From assembly GCA_944320605.1 (NCBI GenBank), contig CALUIE010000016.1, forward strand, positions 1 to 44,548: a DNA stretch of 44,548 bases, given 5' to 3'. The position numbers and the translations under genes are program-made. The notes below the pieces were generated by a model. It was not told where the DNA came from. It saw only the letters and a program-made list of their open reading frames with translations, and made no database searches. This stretch comes from an uncultured Phocaeicola sp. (GTDB taxonomy: Bacteria; Bacteroidota; Bacteroidia; Bacteroidales; Bacteroidaceae). Positions 34,937 through 43,491 of this stretch are shown piece after piece; within the stretch, counting starts at the first letter, position 1; every line of letters starts with the position of its first letter.

Positions 34937-35095
34937 GTCGAATATTTAGGCTATTTCTGAAGCTGATTTTCCTGATGACTTCAACAATATGGATTTGCAT
35001 CTGATACGATAGTTATGAGTAGGGCCATTATGATAGCCTTTCTCCAATTTGAGGCGATCAGCCTCACTTAATTCAAGCACTTTTATATGTTTCAT

Positions 35096-36125
35096 GATTT
35101 ACATTCTAAAATATTATGGTACAATATTAATATTTTGTGTTGAATGTAAAAATATTTTTGATCACTTACTTATAAAAATATTTTTATTCCCTTAGTTTAA
35201 ATAACATATACCAGCTTGTAAAAGCGTAATTATCTGTAAATACTTTAACTTCTTATTAAGAATAACATATAATCAAAATTATCAAACTCTGCATATTAAA
35301 ATATGTCTTTTCCCAACAAATGTTCATCTTTAAAATTATTCAATCATTCAATCATATTGTTAATAAGTATTCTTATGTGATTCATTATAATGTACATAGC
35401 TGATATAAATTAACATTTTATGTAATAAAGGCAAATATACTTATTTTCTGTTATATTTTTACACGAAAGAATTAATTTTCTAATTTTATTCTAAATATAT
35501 TCAAGATCAAACATACAAATTATTTTTTACATTTTGTCTCCAAATTTTCAAAATCAATAACACTATACTTTTCCAATACTTAATCATTCACATAGTAAAA
35601 GTTAATCATTTGTAAGATTAAATCAACAAAAACTTCATTTAAAGAAGTACGACAGTTAAAACATCTCCATAAATTAACATTTCCACTTCAAATCAACTTT
35701 AAGAAAACGACAAGAAATCTCATCTAAAACGACAAAAAAGATTTTCAAAACGACTTGTCATTTTTATAAAACATATAAAGCTAAGTGAAATCATTGAAAA
35801 AATCTATGTTTTAGTCTCTATTTTAATGACAAAGCCGCCCAATAATCACTTATCAATATGATAGACTTTTAGCCACATATCATACAAAATGAAAAGTATA
35901 TACACAATAAAATACACAACAAAGTCATAAACCAATCAAAGATATACAATTCTGCCATTACCACAATTCACCACAATCCCGATTTTAATTTCAATCAAGT
36001 ATTGGTACGTAAATTTTGCACTATCAGGCATACAAAATTATCAAATTGTCAAATTGATATTAACAAAAGCTGCTCCTTCCACATACAGATTCAAAACAAT
36101 ACAAATTGAAAAACTATGTTTTTCA
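35096..36125. other. Gene-free A+T-rich intergenic stretch
   Basis: About 1 kb with no credible coding frame on either strand. At its left edge, 35098-35106 and 35142-35150 (TTTACATTC/GAATGTAAA), with inner AAAATATTA/TAATATTTT, form a bulged hairpin that may belong to the IS end. AAAACGAC occurs three times at 35704, 35726 and 35747. I see no tRNA, recognisable ncRNA, CRISPR or origin signature. Confidence 0.6.
35704..35754 (+). repeat. Three AAAACGAC direct repeats at 21-22-bp steps
   Basis: AAAACGAC at 35704-35711, 35726-35733 and 35747-35754. The 22- and 21-bp steps are two helical turns, so all copies face the same side of the DNA. They lie about 430 bp upstream of the radA promoter. Confidence 0.5.
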
Positions 36126-36157
36126 TTTGCCTCTAAACTCACCTTTCATTACTTTTG
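36126..36157 (+). promoter_or_regulatory. radA: Consensus promoter of radA
   Basis: TTTG (36126-36129), a 20-bp spacer and TACTTTTG (36150-36157) match the Bacteroidetes consensus exactly. The radA ATG follows at 36185. Confidence 0.8.
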
Positions 36158-36184
36158 CAGAACATACAAAATCAGGCATTAACA

Positions 36185-37558
36185 ATGGCAAAAGACAAGA
36201 CAGTATTCGTATGCACAAACTGCGGGCAGGAGTCACCAAAATGGATAGGCAAATGTCCTTCGTGCGGACAGTGGAACACTTTTTCTGAAGAGGTGGTGAG
36301 GAAAGAAACACCGGTGGCAAAACATGCCGCACACGGTATTGAATCCATACGTTCAAAACCACAGTATCTGAGAGAAATTGTTTCATCAGACGAACAGAGG
36401 ATTGACCTTATGGACGACGAACTGAACAGGGTGCTTGGTGGCGGACTCGTGCAAGGTTCACTAACATTACTTGGTGGCGAACCGGGTATAGGTAAGTCAA
36501 CCCTTGTTCTGCAAACTGTACTGCACCTTACAAACAAAAGAATACTGTACATTTCCGGTGAGGAAAGCGCACGACAACTTAAACTGCGCGCGGACAGGAT
36601 TAAGCATAACGGAGAGAGCGAATTGCTAATCGCCTGCGAGACCTCATTGGAACAGATTTTTGCAAATATAAAAAGTACTGCTCCTGATCTTGTGATTATA
36701 GACTCCATACAGACTATTTCTACTGAGACTCTTGACTCATCACCCGGTAGTATAGTGCAGGTTAGAGAGTGTTCGGCGGCAATACTTAGATTTGCCAAGG
36801 AAACAGGTACTCCGGTTATCCTTATCGGACATATCAACAAGGAAGGCAGCATAGCCGGACCAAAAGTACTGGAGCATATCGTCGATACAGTACTTCAGTT
36901 TGAGGGAGACCAGCACTATATGTACCGCATTCTCAGAAGCATAAAGAACCGTTTCGGAAGCACTGCCGAACTCGGCATCTACGAAATGCGTCAAGACGGA
37001 CTTCGCCAGGTAAGCAACCCGTCGGAACTGCTACTCACTCAGGATCATGAGGGCATGAGCGGAATTTCAATCGCCTGCGCTACAGAGGGCATACGTCCTT
37101 TCCTCATTGAAGTACAGGCATTGGTAAGTACAGCGGCATACGGTACGCCTCAACGTTCGGCAACAGGATTCGACATCCGAAGAATGAATATGCTGCTTGC
37201 AGTATTGGAGAAACGTGTGGGGTTCAAACTGGCTCAAAAAGATGTGTTCCTGAACATAGCCGGTGGACTAAAAGTGAACGACCCTGCAATCGACCTGGCA
37301 GTGATAAGTGCTATTCTGTCAAGCAATATGGACACTGAAATAGAATCCGGAATATGTATGGCTGGCGAAGTGGGACTTAGTGGTGAGATACGTCCTGTGA
37401 ACAGGATTGAGCAAAGGATAAGCGAAGCAGAGAAACTTGGTTTCACACGTATGCTTGTACCAAAACATAATCTGCAAGGATTGGATAAAAAGAAAATAAA
37501 AATAGCACTTGTTCCCGTAAGAAAAGTGGAAGAAGCATTCAGAGAACTTTTCGGATAA
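36185..37558 (+). CDS. radA: DNA repair protein RadA
   Basis: A 457-residue RecA-like ATPase that helps process recombination intermediates (branch migration). ATG 36185 (MAKDKTVFVCTNCG) is the correct start; the earlier in-frame ATG lies inside the promoter -7 box. The N-terminal zinc finger has Cys10, Cys13, Cys24 and Cys27. Walker A is GEPGIGKST (98-106), the RadA-specific motif is SIKNRFGS (~263), and the C-terminal ~150 residues form the Lon-like domain (GGLKVNDPAIDLAVISAILSS). Length and all motifs are intact. The gene is followed by the oxidoreductase 102 bp downstream, with a dispersed repeat in the gap. Confidence 0.97.
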   Translation: MAKDKTVFVCTNCGQESPKWIGKCPSCGQWNTFSEEVVRKETPVAKHAAHGIESIRSKPQYLREIVSSDEQRIDLMDDELNRVLGGGLVQGSLTLLGGEPGIGKSTLVLQTVLHLTNKRILYISGEESARQLKLRADRIKHNGESELLIACETSLEQIFANIKSTAPDLVIIDSIQTISTETLDSSPGSIVQVRECSAAILRFAKETGTPVILIGHINKEGSIAGPKVLEHIVDTVLQFEGDQHYMYRILRSIKNRFGSTAELGIYEMRQDGLRQVSNPSELLLTQDHEGMSGISIACATEGIRPFLIEVQALVSTAAYGTPQRSATGFDIRRMNMLLAVLEKRVGFKLAQKDVFLNIAGGLKVNDPAIDLAVISAILSSNMDTEIESGICMAGEVGLSGEIRPVNRIEQRISEAEKLGFTRMLVPKHNLQGLDKKKIKIALVPVRKVEEAFRELFG

Positions 37559-37567
37559 TGATTATAG

Positions 37568-37649
37568 GCAACAAGGCTACAGTTACAAGTTAATTGACAG
37601 GTTCTTCATCCGAATGGCAACCTTGTTAACTTGTCAACTCGTCAACTAA
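37568..37649. repeat. Dispersed intergenic repeat (GTTGACAAG type), copy 2
   Basis: GCAACAAGGCTACAGTTACA on the left and CCTTGTTAACTTGTCAAC with a second GTCAAC eight bases on at the right match the corresponding parts of the copy at 24581-24669. AACAAGG/CCTTGTT forms a short inverted repeat across the element. Confidence 0.6.
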
Positions 37650-37660
37650 CACAAATAAAA

Positions 37661-39307
37661 ATGATAAACGAATATCAACTCAGAATATTGCCTGAACAGG
37701 CTGCAAGCGAACAGTCGCTGAAGACATATATCAGCCGTGAAAAAGGGCTTGATATCAGAACTATAAACGCCGTAAGGATACTGAAGAAAAGTATTGACGC
37801 ACGCCAGCGCACTATATATATAAACGTAAAGGTACAGGTATTCATCAACGAGGCTCCTGACACACAGGAATATATTCCTACTGAATACAAAAATGTAAGC
37901 GGCAAACCTCAAGTAATTGTGGTAGGTGCCGGTCCCGGTGGGCTTTTTGCCGCACTTAGACTGATAGAACTTGGTCTGCGCCCGATCGTAATCGAACGCG
38001 GAAAGAATGTGAGAGAAAGAAAGGAAGACCTGGCAAAAATCAGCCGTGAGCATAAGGTTGACCCGGAATCGAACTACAGTTTCGGTGAAGGTGGCGCAGG
38101 TGCATATTCCGACGGTAAACTTTATACCAGAAGTAAGAAGCGTGGCAATGTGGACAAGATTCTGAATGTATTCTGCCAGCATGGAGCAAGCACTTCAATA
38201 CTTATAGACGCTCATCCTCACATCGGTACGGATAAGTTACCGAGGGTGATTGAGAACATGAGAAATACAATCCTGGAATGTGGCGGAGAGGTTCACTTCA
38301 AGACCAGAATGGATGCCATTATAATAGAAAAGAACAAAGTTGTCGGTATAGAGACTAATGACGGAAGAACCTTCAGTGGTCCGGTAATACTTGCCACCGG
38401 TCATTCGGCCCGCGATGTTTATCGCTGGCTTTATGCCAATGGCGTGAAGATGGAAACCAAAGGTCTTGCCGTAGGGGTGCGCCTTGAGCATCCGTCAATG
38501 CTTATCGACCAAATTCAGTATCACAACAAGAACGGTAGAGGTAAATATCTGCCGGCTGCTGAATACAGTTTCGTACAGCAGGTGGACGGACGCGGTGTTT
38601 ACAGTTTCTGTATGTGTCCGGGCGGTTTTGTGGTTCCTGCCGCAAGTGGTCCTCATCAGTTAGTTGTAAACGGAATGAGCCCGAGCAACCGTGGTACAAA
38701 ATGGAGCAACTCCGGTATGGTTGTAGAAATTCGCCCTGAAGACCTGAACGACCCTACTCTGCAATTACAAGCATACGAAGTAATTGAAGGTTCAACCGAA
38801 CAACAAACAGATGAACTTATACGCCAATCATCAAGAAATGGAGAAACGTCAGTACTGGCAATGATGCAGTTTCAGGAAAGACTTGAACAAATATGCTGGC
38901 GGCAGGCTAACATGCGACAGACAGCTCCCGCACAGAGAATGATGGATTTTACAAGAAAAAAATTAAGTTATGACCTTCCTGTAACTTCCTATAGTCCTGG
39001 TATCATATCATCTCCTTTACACTTCTGGATGCCAAAATTCATAAGCGAACGCCTAAGCAAAGGATTTGAGATGTTCGGAAGAAGTTCTCGAGGATTCCTC
39101 ACCAACGATGCTGTTATGATTGCAATAGAGACACGTACATCGGCACCAGTAAGAATTTTGAGAGACAACGACACTTTACAGCATGTAACAATAGAAGGAC
39201 TATTCCCATGTGGCGAAGGTGCCGGCTATGCCGGAGGAATAGTATCAGCCGGTGTCGATGGAGAACGATGCGCGGAAGCTATGGCGGCTTATATAAATAG
39301 AATATAA
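37661..39307 (+). CDS. FAD-dependent oxidoreductase (COG2509 type)
   Basis: A 548-residue cytoplasmic flavoprotein starting at ATG 37661 (MINEYQLRIL); the upstream ATG lies in the intergenic repeat. Residues 1-~80 are a helical/ferredoxin-like N-terminal domain. The dinucleotide-binding loop VIVVGAGPGGLFAA has Gly89, Gly91 and Gly94, followed by VIERGKNVRERKED. YSFGEGGAGAYSDGKLYTR and the C-terminal FPCGEGAGYAGGIVSAGVDGERCAEA match the uncharacterised FAD-dependent dehydrogenase family. The substrate is unknown. No partner gene helps. Confidence 0.9.
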   Translation: MINEYQLRILPEQAASEQSLKTYISREKGLDIRTINAVRILKKSIDARQRTIYINVKVQVFINEAPDTQEYIPTEYKNVSGKPQVIVVGAGPGGLFAALRLIELGLRPIVIERGKNVRERKEDLAKISREHKVDPESNYSFGEGGAGAYSDGKLYTRSKKRGNVDKILNVFCQHGASTSILIDAHPHIGTDKLPRVIENMRNTILECGGEVHFKTRMDAIIIEKNKVVGIETNDGRTFSGPVILATGHSARDVYRWLYANGVKMETKGLAVGVRLEHPSMLIDQIQYHNKNGRGKYLPAAEYSFVQQVDGRGVYSFCMCPGGFVVPAASGPHQLVVNGMSPSNRGTKWSNSGMVVEIRPEDLNDPTLQLQAYEVIEGSTEQQTDELIRQSSRNGETSVLAMMQFQERLEQICWRQANMRQTAPAQRMMDFTRKKLSYDLPVTSYSPGIISSPLHFWMPKFISERLSKGFEMFGRSSRGFLTNDAVMIAIETRTSAPVRILRDNDTLQHVTIEGLFPCGEGAGYAGGIVSAGVDGERCAEAMAAYINRI

Positions 39308-39323
39308 TAAACATTAAAAACGG

Positions 39324-39359
39324 TTATTATGCGGACGTGATATTCCGTCCGCATAATAA
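39324..39359. terminator. Hairpin between the convergent oxidoreductase and esterase genes
   Basis: TTATTATGCGGACG (39324-39337) pairs exactly with CGTCCGCATAATAA (39346-39359), with an eight-base loop. It lies 17 bp after the oxidoreductase stop and just after the convergent esterase stop, so it can serve both. Confidence 0.75.
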
Positions 39360-39376
39360 TAAATTCAATATGTATT

Positions 39377-40183
39377 CTATAAATCCAATGATAATAAAAA
39401 TCTTTCCATTTCATTTATCATTACTGTTTTATATTTTTTCGAGTTAAAAAAACCATGCCCTTCATTTTTATATAAATGTAGATCACACCTTACCCCTAAT
39501 ATATTCATTGCTTTTACATAATACTCAATTGTTTCAACAGGAATTAATTTATCTTTATCACCTATAAATATAGTAGTTGGAGGCATACCAGAATGCAAAT
39601 TATGAAGCGGAGAAAACTCTTTATACATCTTTCCTATTCGTTCATAACCATAACCTGCAGGTCCATTATCTATTACTGGATTAAATAAAACTAAAGCATT
39701 AGGAACACATGAAATCGATACATTATCTTTAATATCATCAAATTTCTTAGTTGAAGCACAAGCTGCCGCTAAATGTCCTCCAGCCGATCCACCGACAGCA
39801 ATAATATTTTCAGGTATAATATTGAATTTATATGAATTCATTCTAACATATCTAATTGCTGAACGAGCATCAGATAGTGACTCAAAAGGAGTTGATTTTT
39901 CCATTTCAGTAACTCTATATTCAGCTCTAATACAAACATAACCTTTCTTTGCAAAGTAATCACAATAGTCTTTAAACTGATTATTATTTCTTTTTACCCA
40001 TCCACCACCATAAAAAAATAATATACAAGGTTTCAATCTACTTTTATCCTGATCATAAGTAATAAATAAACGCATTTTATTGTCTCCAATAATTTTATAC
40101 ACTACAGTATCTTCCAATATAGTAATTGCACCTAAAGAAGAAAAAATAAATAAAAAATAAAGAAATAGTAAATTTGTTCTCAT
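39377..40183 (-). CDS. Secreted BD-FAE-like esterase (PUL 2)
   Basis: A 268-residue alpha/beta hydrolase from ATG 40183. The in-frame TTG upstream adds only MQKKIT. The N-terminus MRTNLLFLYFLFIFSSLGA is a signal peptide. FFYGGGWV is the oxyanion-hole loop, VGGSAGGHLAAA the nucleophile elbow, GDKDKLIP carries the acid residue and EGHGFF the His. This is the set typical of carbohydrate acetyl or feruloyl esterases. Its place behind sulfatase genes suggests removal of acetyl groups from a decorated polysaccharide, which is inference. It is the last gene of the leftward cluster. Confidence 0.85.
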   Translation of the reverse strand: MRTNLLFLYFLFIFSSLGAITILEDTVVYKIIGDNKMRLFITYDQDKSRLKPCILFFYGGGWVKRNNNQFKDYCDYFAKKGYVCIRAEYRVTEMEKSTPFESLSDARSAIRYVRMNSYKFNIIPENIIAVGGSAGGHLAAACASTKKFDDIKDNVSISCVPNALVLFNPVIDNGPAGYGYERIGKMYKEFSPLHNLHSGMPPTTIFIGDKDKLIPVETIEYYVKAMNILGVRCDLHLYKNEGHGFFNSKKYKTVMINEMERFLLSLDL

Positions 40184-40220
40184 CGTTATTTTTTTTTGCA
40201 ATATATATTAACCTAAAACA

Positions 40221-41660
40221 CTATCTACACACCTTAGTTATATTATTTAAAGCATCTGATAATGAAACTAAAACTGATTTATAAGTGGAATCTTTCACTA
40301 TATTATTTGACAAATCATCAAGTTTATACAATTCTTCTTCTATAATTTCCTTTGATGGAGAATCAAAATTAACCCATCTAGTATATCTATATTCTTTAGA
40401 ACAAATTGAATACCCCATAACTTTCTCTTTCTCACGCGGATATTGGCTTAAAGCATATTCTTTAGTTTCAGATTCAGGGTTGTTTAATAATGGAACCAAA
40501 GATATACCTTGTAAATGAGCGGGTTTTTCCAGTCCTGCTAAATCACACAAAGTAGGATATATATCAATAAATTCAACGATTGAGTTTACCGATATACTTT
40601 TTTTGTGTTTTGGTGATGAAATTATCAACGGTGATTTAACATCCATCTCAATATTTGAATGCTTACACCAGCTACCAAAATCTCCCAATTTCCATCCATG
40701 ATCCCCCCATAAAACAATAACAGTCTTATCTAATAAATCATTACTTCTCAACGCTTCTATCAATCGACCAATTTGATGATCTATAAAACTAATACTTGCT
40801 CTATAACCATGTATTAAGTTTCGTGACAAACTATCATCCAAAAGGCCTGTAGAAGGTATTCCATGATATTTTCTCAATTCTCCAAAATCAGCAAAACAAT
40901 ATTCTGAACAATTTTTTGGTTTTTCTCTCAAAGGAATTTGAATATCATTATCATCATAAAGATTCCAATACTTCTCAGGAGCTACAAAAGGTAAATGAGG
41001 TTTAACAAACCCTATAGCCAAAAAGAAAGGAGTTTCTTTTAATGCTTTTATACGTTCTATTGCCACCGTGACAGTTCTAGCATCAGTCATATCATTTTCA
41101 GGGGCTTTTGATGAATAAAAAGGTAATAGTCTCCCAGAAACTTTAGGATAGTCACTCTCAAGTCCAGTTGTATCATTATAAGACACCTTTTTAAGTTTAC
41201 CTAATAAAAGATTGGGATTCAATCTTGGGATACTCCATGAAAGTGAGTCATCAGAATTTCCATGACTTAAATGAAATATTTTACCTACACTCTCAGTTCG
41301 GTATCCACTATTTTTAAAATGCTGTGGTAAAGTTATAACATTGGGAACCTTTTTCCTAAAAAACGTACTTAGATCATATATCCCTATTGCGTCAGGTCTT
41401 AATCCAGTCAAAACACTATTACGCGAAGGTGCGCTAACAGCCTGTTGGCAATAAGCACGCTTAAATATCACTCCATTCTTAGCCAAGAAATCAATATTAG
41501 GGGTTACCATATAGTCTGCCCCAAAACAATTAAGTTCCGGTCGCAAATCATCTACTGCAATAAAGATTACATTCATTTTCTCATTAACATTATTCGATAA
41601 TGATGTAAAAACATTAATTAAAGAAAATGTTACAATTACACTTGTTTTTTCATACTTCAT
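40221..41660 (-). CDS. Iduronate-2-sulfatase-like sulfatase, Ser-type (PUL 2)
   Basis: A 479-residue exported sulfatase. The opening MNVIFIAVDDLRPELNCFG and CQQAVSAPSRNSVLTGLRPDAIGIYDLSTFFR follow the human iduronate-2-sulfatase pattern (VDDLRPSLGCYG, QQAVCAPSR, RRPD, YD) almost word for word, with Ser76 in place of the formylglycine-forming Cys. GKIFH, FVKPHLPF and WGDHGWKLGDFGSWCKHSN continue the match. The substrate is probably a 2-O-sulfated uronic acid or similar sugar, but many gut homologues of this subfamily have other targets. It lies 37 bp upstream of the esterase, in one operon. Confidence 0.92.
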   Translation of the reverse strand: MKYEKTSVIVTFSLINVFTSLSNNVNEKMNVIFIAVDDLRPELNCFGADYMVTPNIDFLAKNGVIFKRAYCQQAVSAPSRNSVLTGLRPDAIGIYDLSTFFRKKVPNVITLPQHFKNSGYRTESVGKIFHLSHGNSDDSLSWSIPRLNPNLLLGKLKKVSYNDTTGLESDYPKVSGRLLPFYSSKAPENDMTDARTVTVAIERIKALKETPFFLAIGFVKPHLPFVAPEKYWNLYDDNDIQIPLREKPKNCSEYCFADFGELRKYHGIPSTGLLDDSLSRNLIHGYRASISFIDHQIGRLIEALRSNDLLDKTVIVLWGDHGWKLGDFGSWCKHSNIEMDVKSPLIISSPKHKKSISVNSIVEFIDIYPTLCDLAGLEKPAHLQGISLVPLLNNPESETKEYALSQYPREKEKVMGYSICSKEYRYTRWVNFDSPSKEIIEEELYKLDDLSNNIVKDSTYKSVLVSLSDALNNITKVCR

Positions 41661-41807
41661 AATAATTTTAGTTTATAATATAGTTATACATAAAAATACT
41701 ACTGTACCGTTAAAATTGGGAATATATCTCTTAAATAACTAAAATATAGTCTTTTACAATATTTTTAGTGTGCGGCAATTTGAATTTGCTACTTTGTGGT
41801 TCATAGA

Positions 41808-41912
41808 TTGCATACGAATAAAAAACAATATGTCTTCGCCAAGTTGGTTGAATTTCTCGATAAAGATAGTTTCCTCATTTGGTTGACAAATAAAATGACA
41901 ATGGATATGTCA
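41808..41912 (+). pseudogene. Relic of an IS4-type (DUF4372-like) transposase N-terminus
   Basis: Plus-strand codons from TTG 41808 read LHTNKKQYVFAKLVEFLDKDSF. This resembles the start of IS4-family transposases with a DUF4372 domain (typically N-x-x-K-Y-V-F-x-Q-L-V-x-F-L...F). After a short garbled stretch another frame reads YDNGYVK, the next expected motif (KYDG..YVKHF). Nothing further is recognisable before the sulfatase stop at 41922. The match is from memory of the family, not from a search. Confidence 0.45.
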
Positions 41913-41921
41913 AATTATTCC

Positions 41922-43328
41922 CTATTCTGTATATATTAGATTTTTATTATGTATTTTGGAATCAAGCAATTTCCTCATTTCCAATGCTTTTTCTCGATTT
42001 CGTTTTATCATATTTAGTTTTTGTCCTGTGTCAGACATTATATTAAATAACTCTTGTTCAAAAAAATCTTTGGGAATAAACCTTTTACCAGTTTGTGGTA
42101 GAAATACCCATTCATTCTTTCTTATACCAACGATTTTCCCTTCTTTAACGTATAGATATTCATCCCTTGGCTTCACTTTATCTGGATTAAAAATAAATTC
42201 CTTTAAACTAACTCCATCTAAATCGTATAAAGACTTATCTACACCGGCAAGATCCAATAATGTTGGGTAAATATCAATACTGGCTATAATATTATCGCTA
42301 ACTTTTCCTTTTGGTATTTTGTTTTTCCATTTTATTATACACGGAGTCCTTACTCCTCCTTCGTATGTAGAAAATTTACCATCTCTTAATGGAAAAGCAG
42401 AACCTCCATTTTCTTTCATTTCAAGCCACGGTCCATTATCAGAAGAAAATATTATCATTGTATTTTCACTTAACTCTTCTTCTTCTAAATATTCAATTAG
42501 ACGTCCCACGTTCCAATCAATTTCTTCCACTGCATCCCCATACAAACCTCTTTTACTTTTATTCTTAAATTGTTTAGAAACAAAAAGCGGTACATGTGGC
42601 ATAGAAGGTGTCAAATATACAAAGAAAGATTTATTTTTATTTTTCCCGATAAACTCCATAGCCTTATTGAAATATCTGTAAGTTGTTGTGGCCTGATCAC
42701 ATGGATATTCAACAATCTCTTTATTTTCAAAAAGTGGAGATGCGAAATTTAACATTCTTTTAAGTTTTGCTTTATTTTTTATTTCCTTTACCCTCTCTTG
42801 ATCTTTCAATGCCCTTTTTAGATCATATTTTTCTCTAAATGTACAATTATCCGCAAATTTATGCGTATATCCAATATACATATCATTACTGTATGGTATG
42901 CCAAAATAATAATCAAATCCCTGATCTGTTGGCAAATAACCTTCAAGATCTCCGAGATGCCATTTTCCGAAACATCCGGTTACATATCCTTCTCTTTTCA
43001 AAGCTTCAGCTATAGTTGTTTTTTCTTTTGGGAGCCCTTCGGAATCAGGCCATAGTACTCCTTTTACTCCATTTCTTGTATTCAGTTGCCCTGTTAACAA
43101 ACCTGCCCTCGATGCACTTGATACGGAGGAGGATACATAAAAACTATTAAGTTTAAGCCCTTCAGCAGCCATTTTATCTATATTGGGGGTACTAATAAGC
43201 GGAGAGCCAAAACAGCCGACATCTTGATATCCTTGGTCATCCGTTATTATTATAATAAAATTAGTTTGTGAATATGTAACAATTGTACACATTGACATAA
43301 AACATAATAAAGTTCCATTTTTTTTCAT
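41922..43328 (-). CDS. S1-family sulfatase, Ser-type with Ala in place of Pro (PUL 2)
   Basis: A 468-residue arylsulfatase-like protein with a signal peptide ending near TYSQ. IIIITDDQGYQDVGCFG is the metal-binding start. The catalytic motif is VSSASRAGLLTG: Ser70 is the modified residue, followed by Ser71 and then Ala72 where Pro is usual (S-x-A-x-R, accepted by the anaerobic maturation system). GKWHLGDLEGYLPTDQGFDYYFG and FSSDNGPW complete the active site. It is separated from the next sulfatase by 261 bp that contain an IS relic, and is otherwise collinear with the cluster. Confidence 0.92.
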   Translation of the reverse strand: MKKNGTLLCFMSMCTIVTYSQTNFIIIITDDQGYQDVGCFGSPLISTPNIDKMAAEGLKLNSFYVSSSVSSASRAGLLTGQLNTRNGVKGVLWPDSEGLPKEKTTIAEALKREGYVTGCFGKWHLGDLEGYLPTDQGFDYYFGIPYSNDMYIGYTHKFADNCTFREKYDLKRALKDQERVKEIKNKAKLKRMLNFASPLFENKEIVEYPCDQATTTYRYFNKAMEFIGKNKNKSFFVYLTPSMPHVPLFVSKQFKNKSKRGLYGDAVEEIDWNVGRLIEYLEEEELSENTMIIFSSDNGPWLEMKENGGSAFPLRDGKFSTYEGGVRTPCIIKWKNKIPKGKVSDNIIASIDIYPTLLDLAGVDKSLYDLDGVSLKEFIFNPDKVKPRDEYLYVKEGKIVGIRKNEWVFLPQTGKRFIPKDFFEQELFNIMSDTGQKLNMIKRNREKALEMRKLLDSKIHNKNLIYTE

Positions 43329-43491
43329 TGTTATAAAACTTATTTTGGTTTTTAATTATATTCATCAACAGATTTATCAGACAAGAATCGACAAGTTCTT
43401 TTCTTTTAAAAAGGCATTTTATAATGAATTACTAATTTAGATATGAGTTTAAAGTTTTTTACTTCAACTATTCTAAAAAAATTATTGAGAA

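Larger units (their letters stand above)
34086..35095 (-). mobile_element. IS630-type insertion sequence with a disrupted, frameshift-expressed transposase
   Basis: The reading frame starts at ATG 35095 (MKHIKVLELSEADRL) with an HTH domain. It meets an in-frame TAA at 34948-34946, then continues (VTIPTVYAWIKRYKENGIKGLETRPGQGRKP) to a stop at 34679. The DDE half lies in the -1 frame, 34086-34622 and upstream. It shows YYADESHV (Asp), VIVLDNASVHKN (Asp) and PPYSPELNPAEILWR (Glu), the IS630/Tc1 catalytic triad. The frames are joined at T-TTT-TTA (34715-34709), a -1 slippery heptamer, giving FKRFFRSIGARYKRIRKRPRG across the join. Terminal inverted repeats could not be identified, so the element ends are unknown. 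The early stop suggests it is inactive. Confidence 0.85.

Noticed and set aside
33841..35160. Terminal inverted repeats of the IS630 element
   Set aside because: I compared both flanks by eye and found no convincing 15-30-bp inverted pair or TA duplication, so element ends are not claimed.
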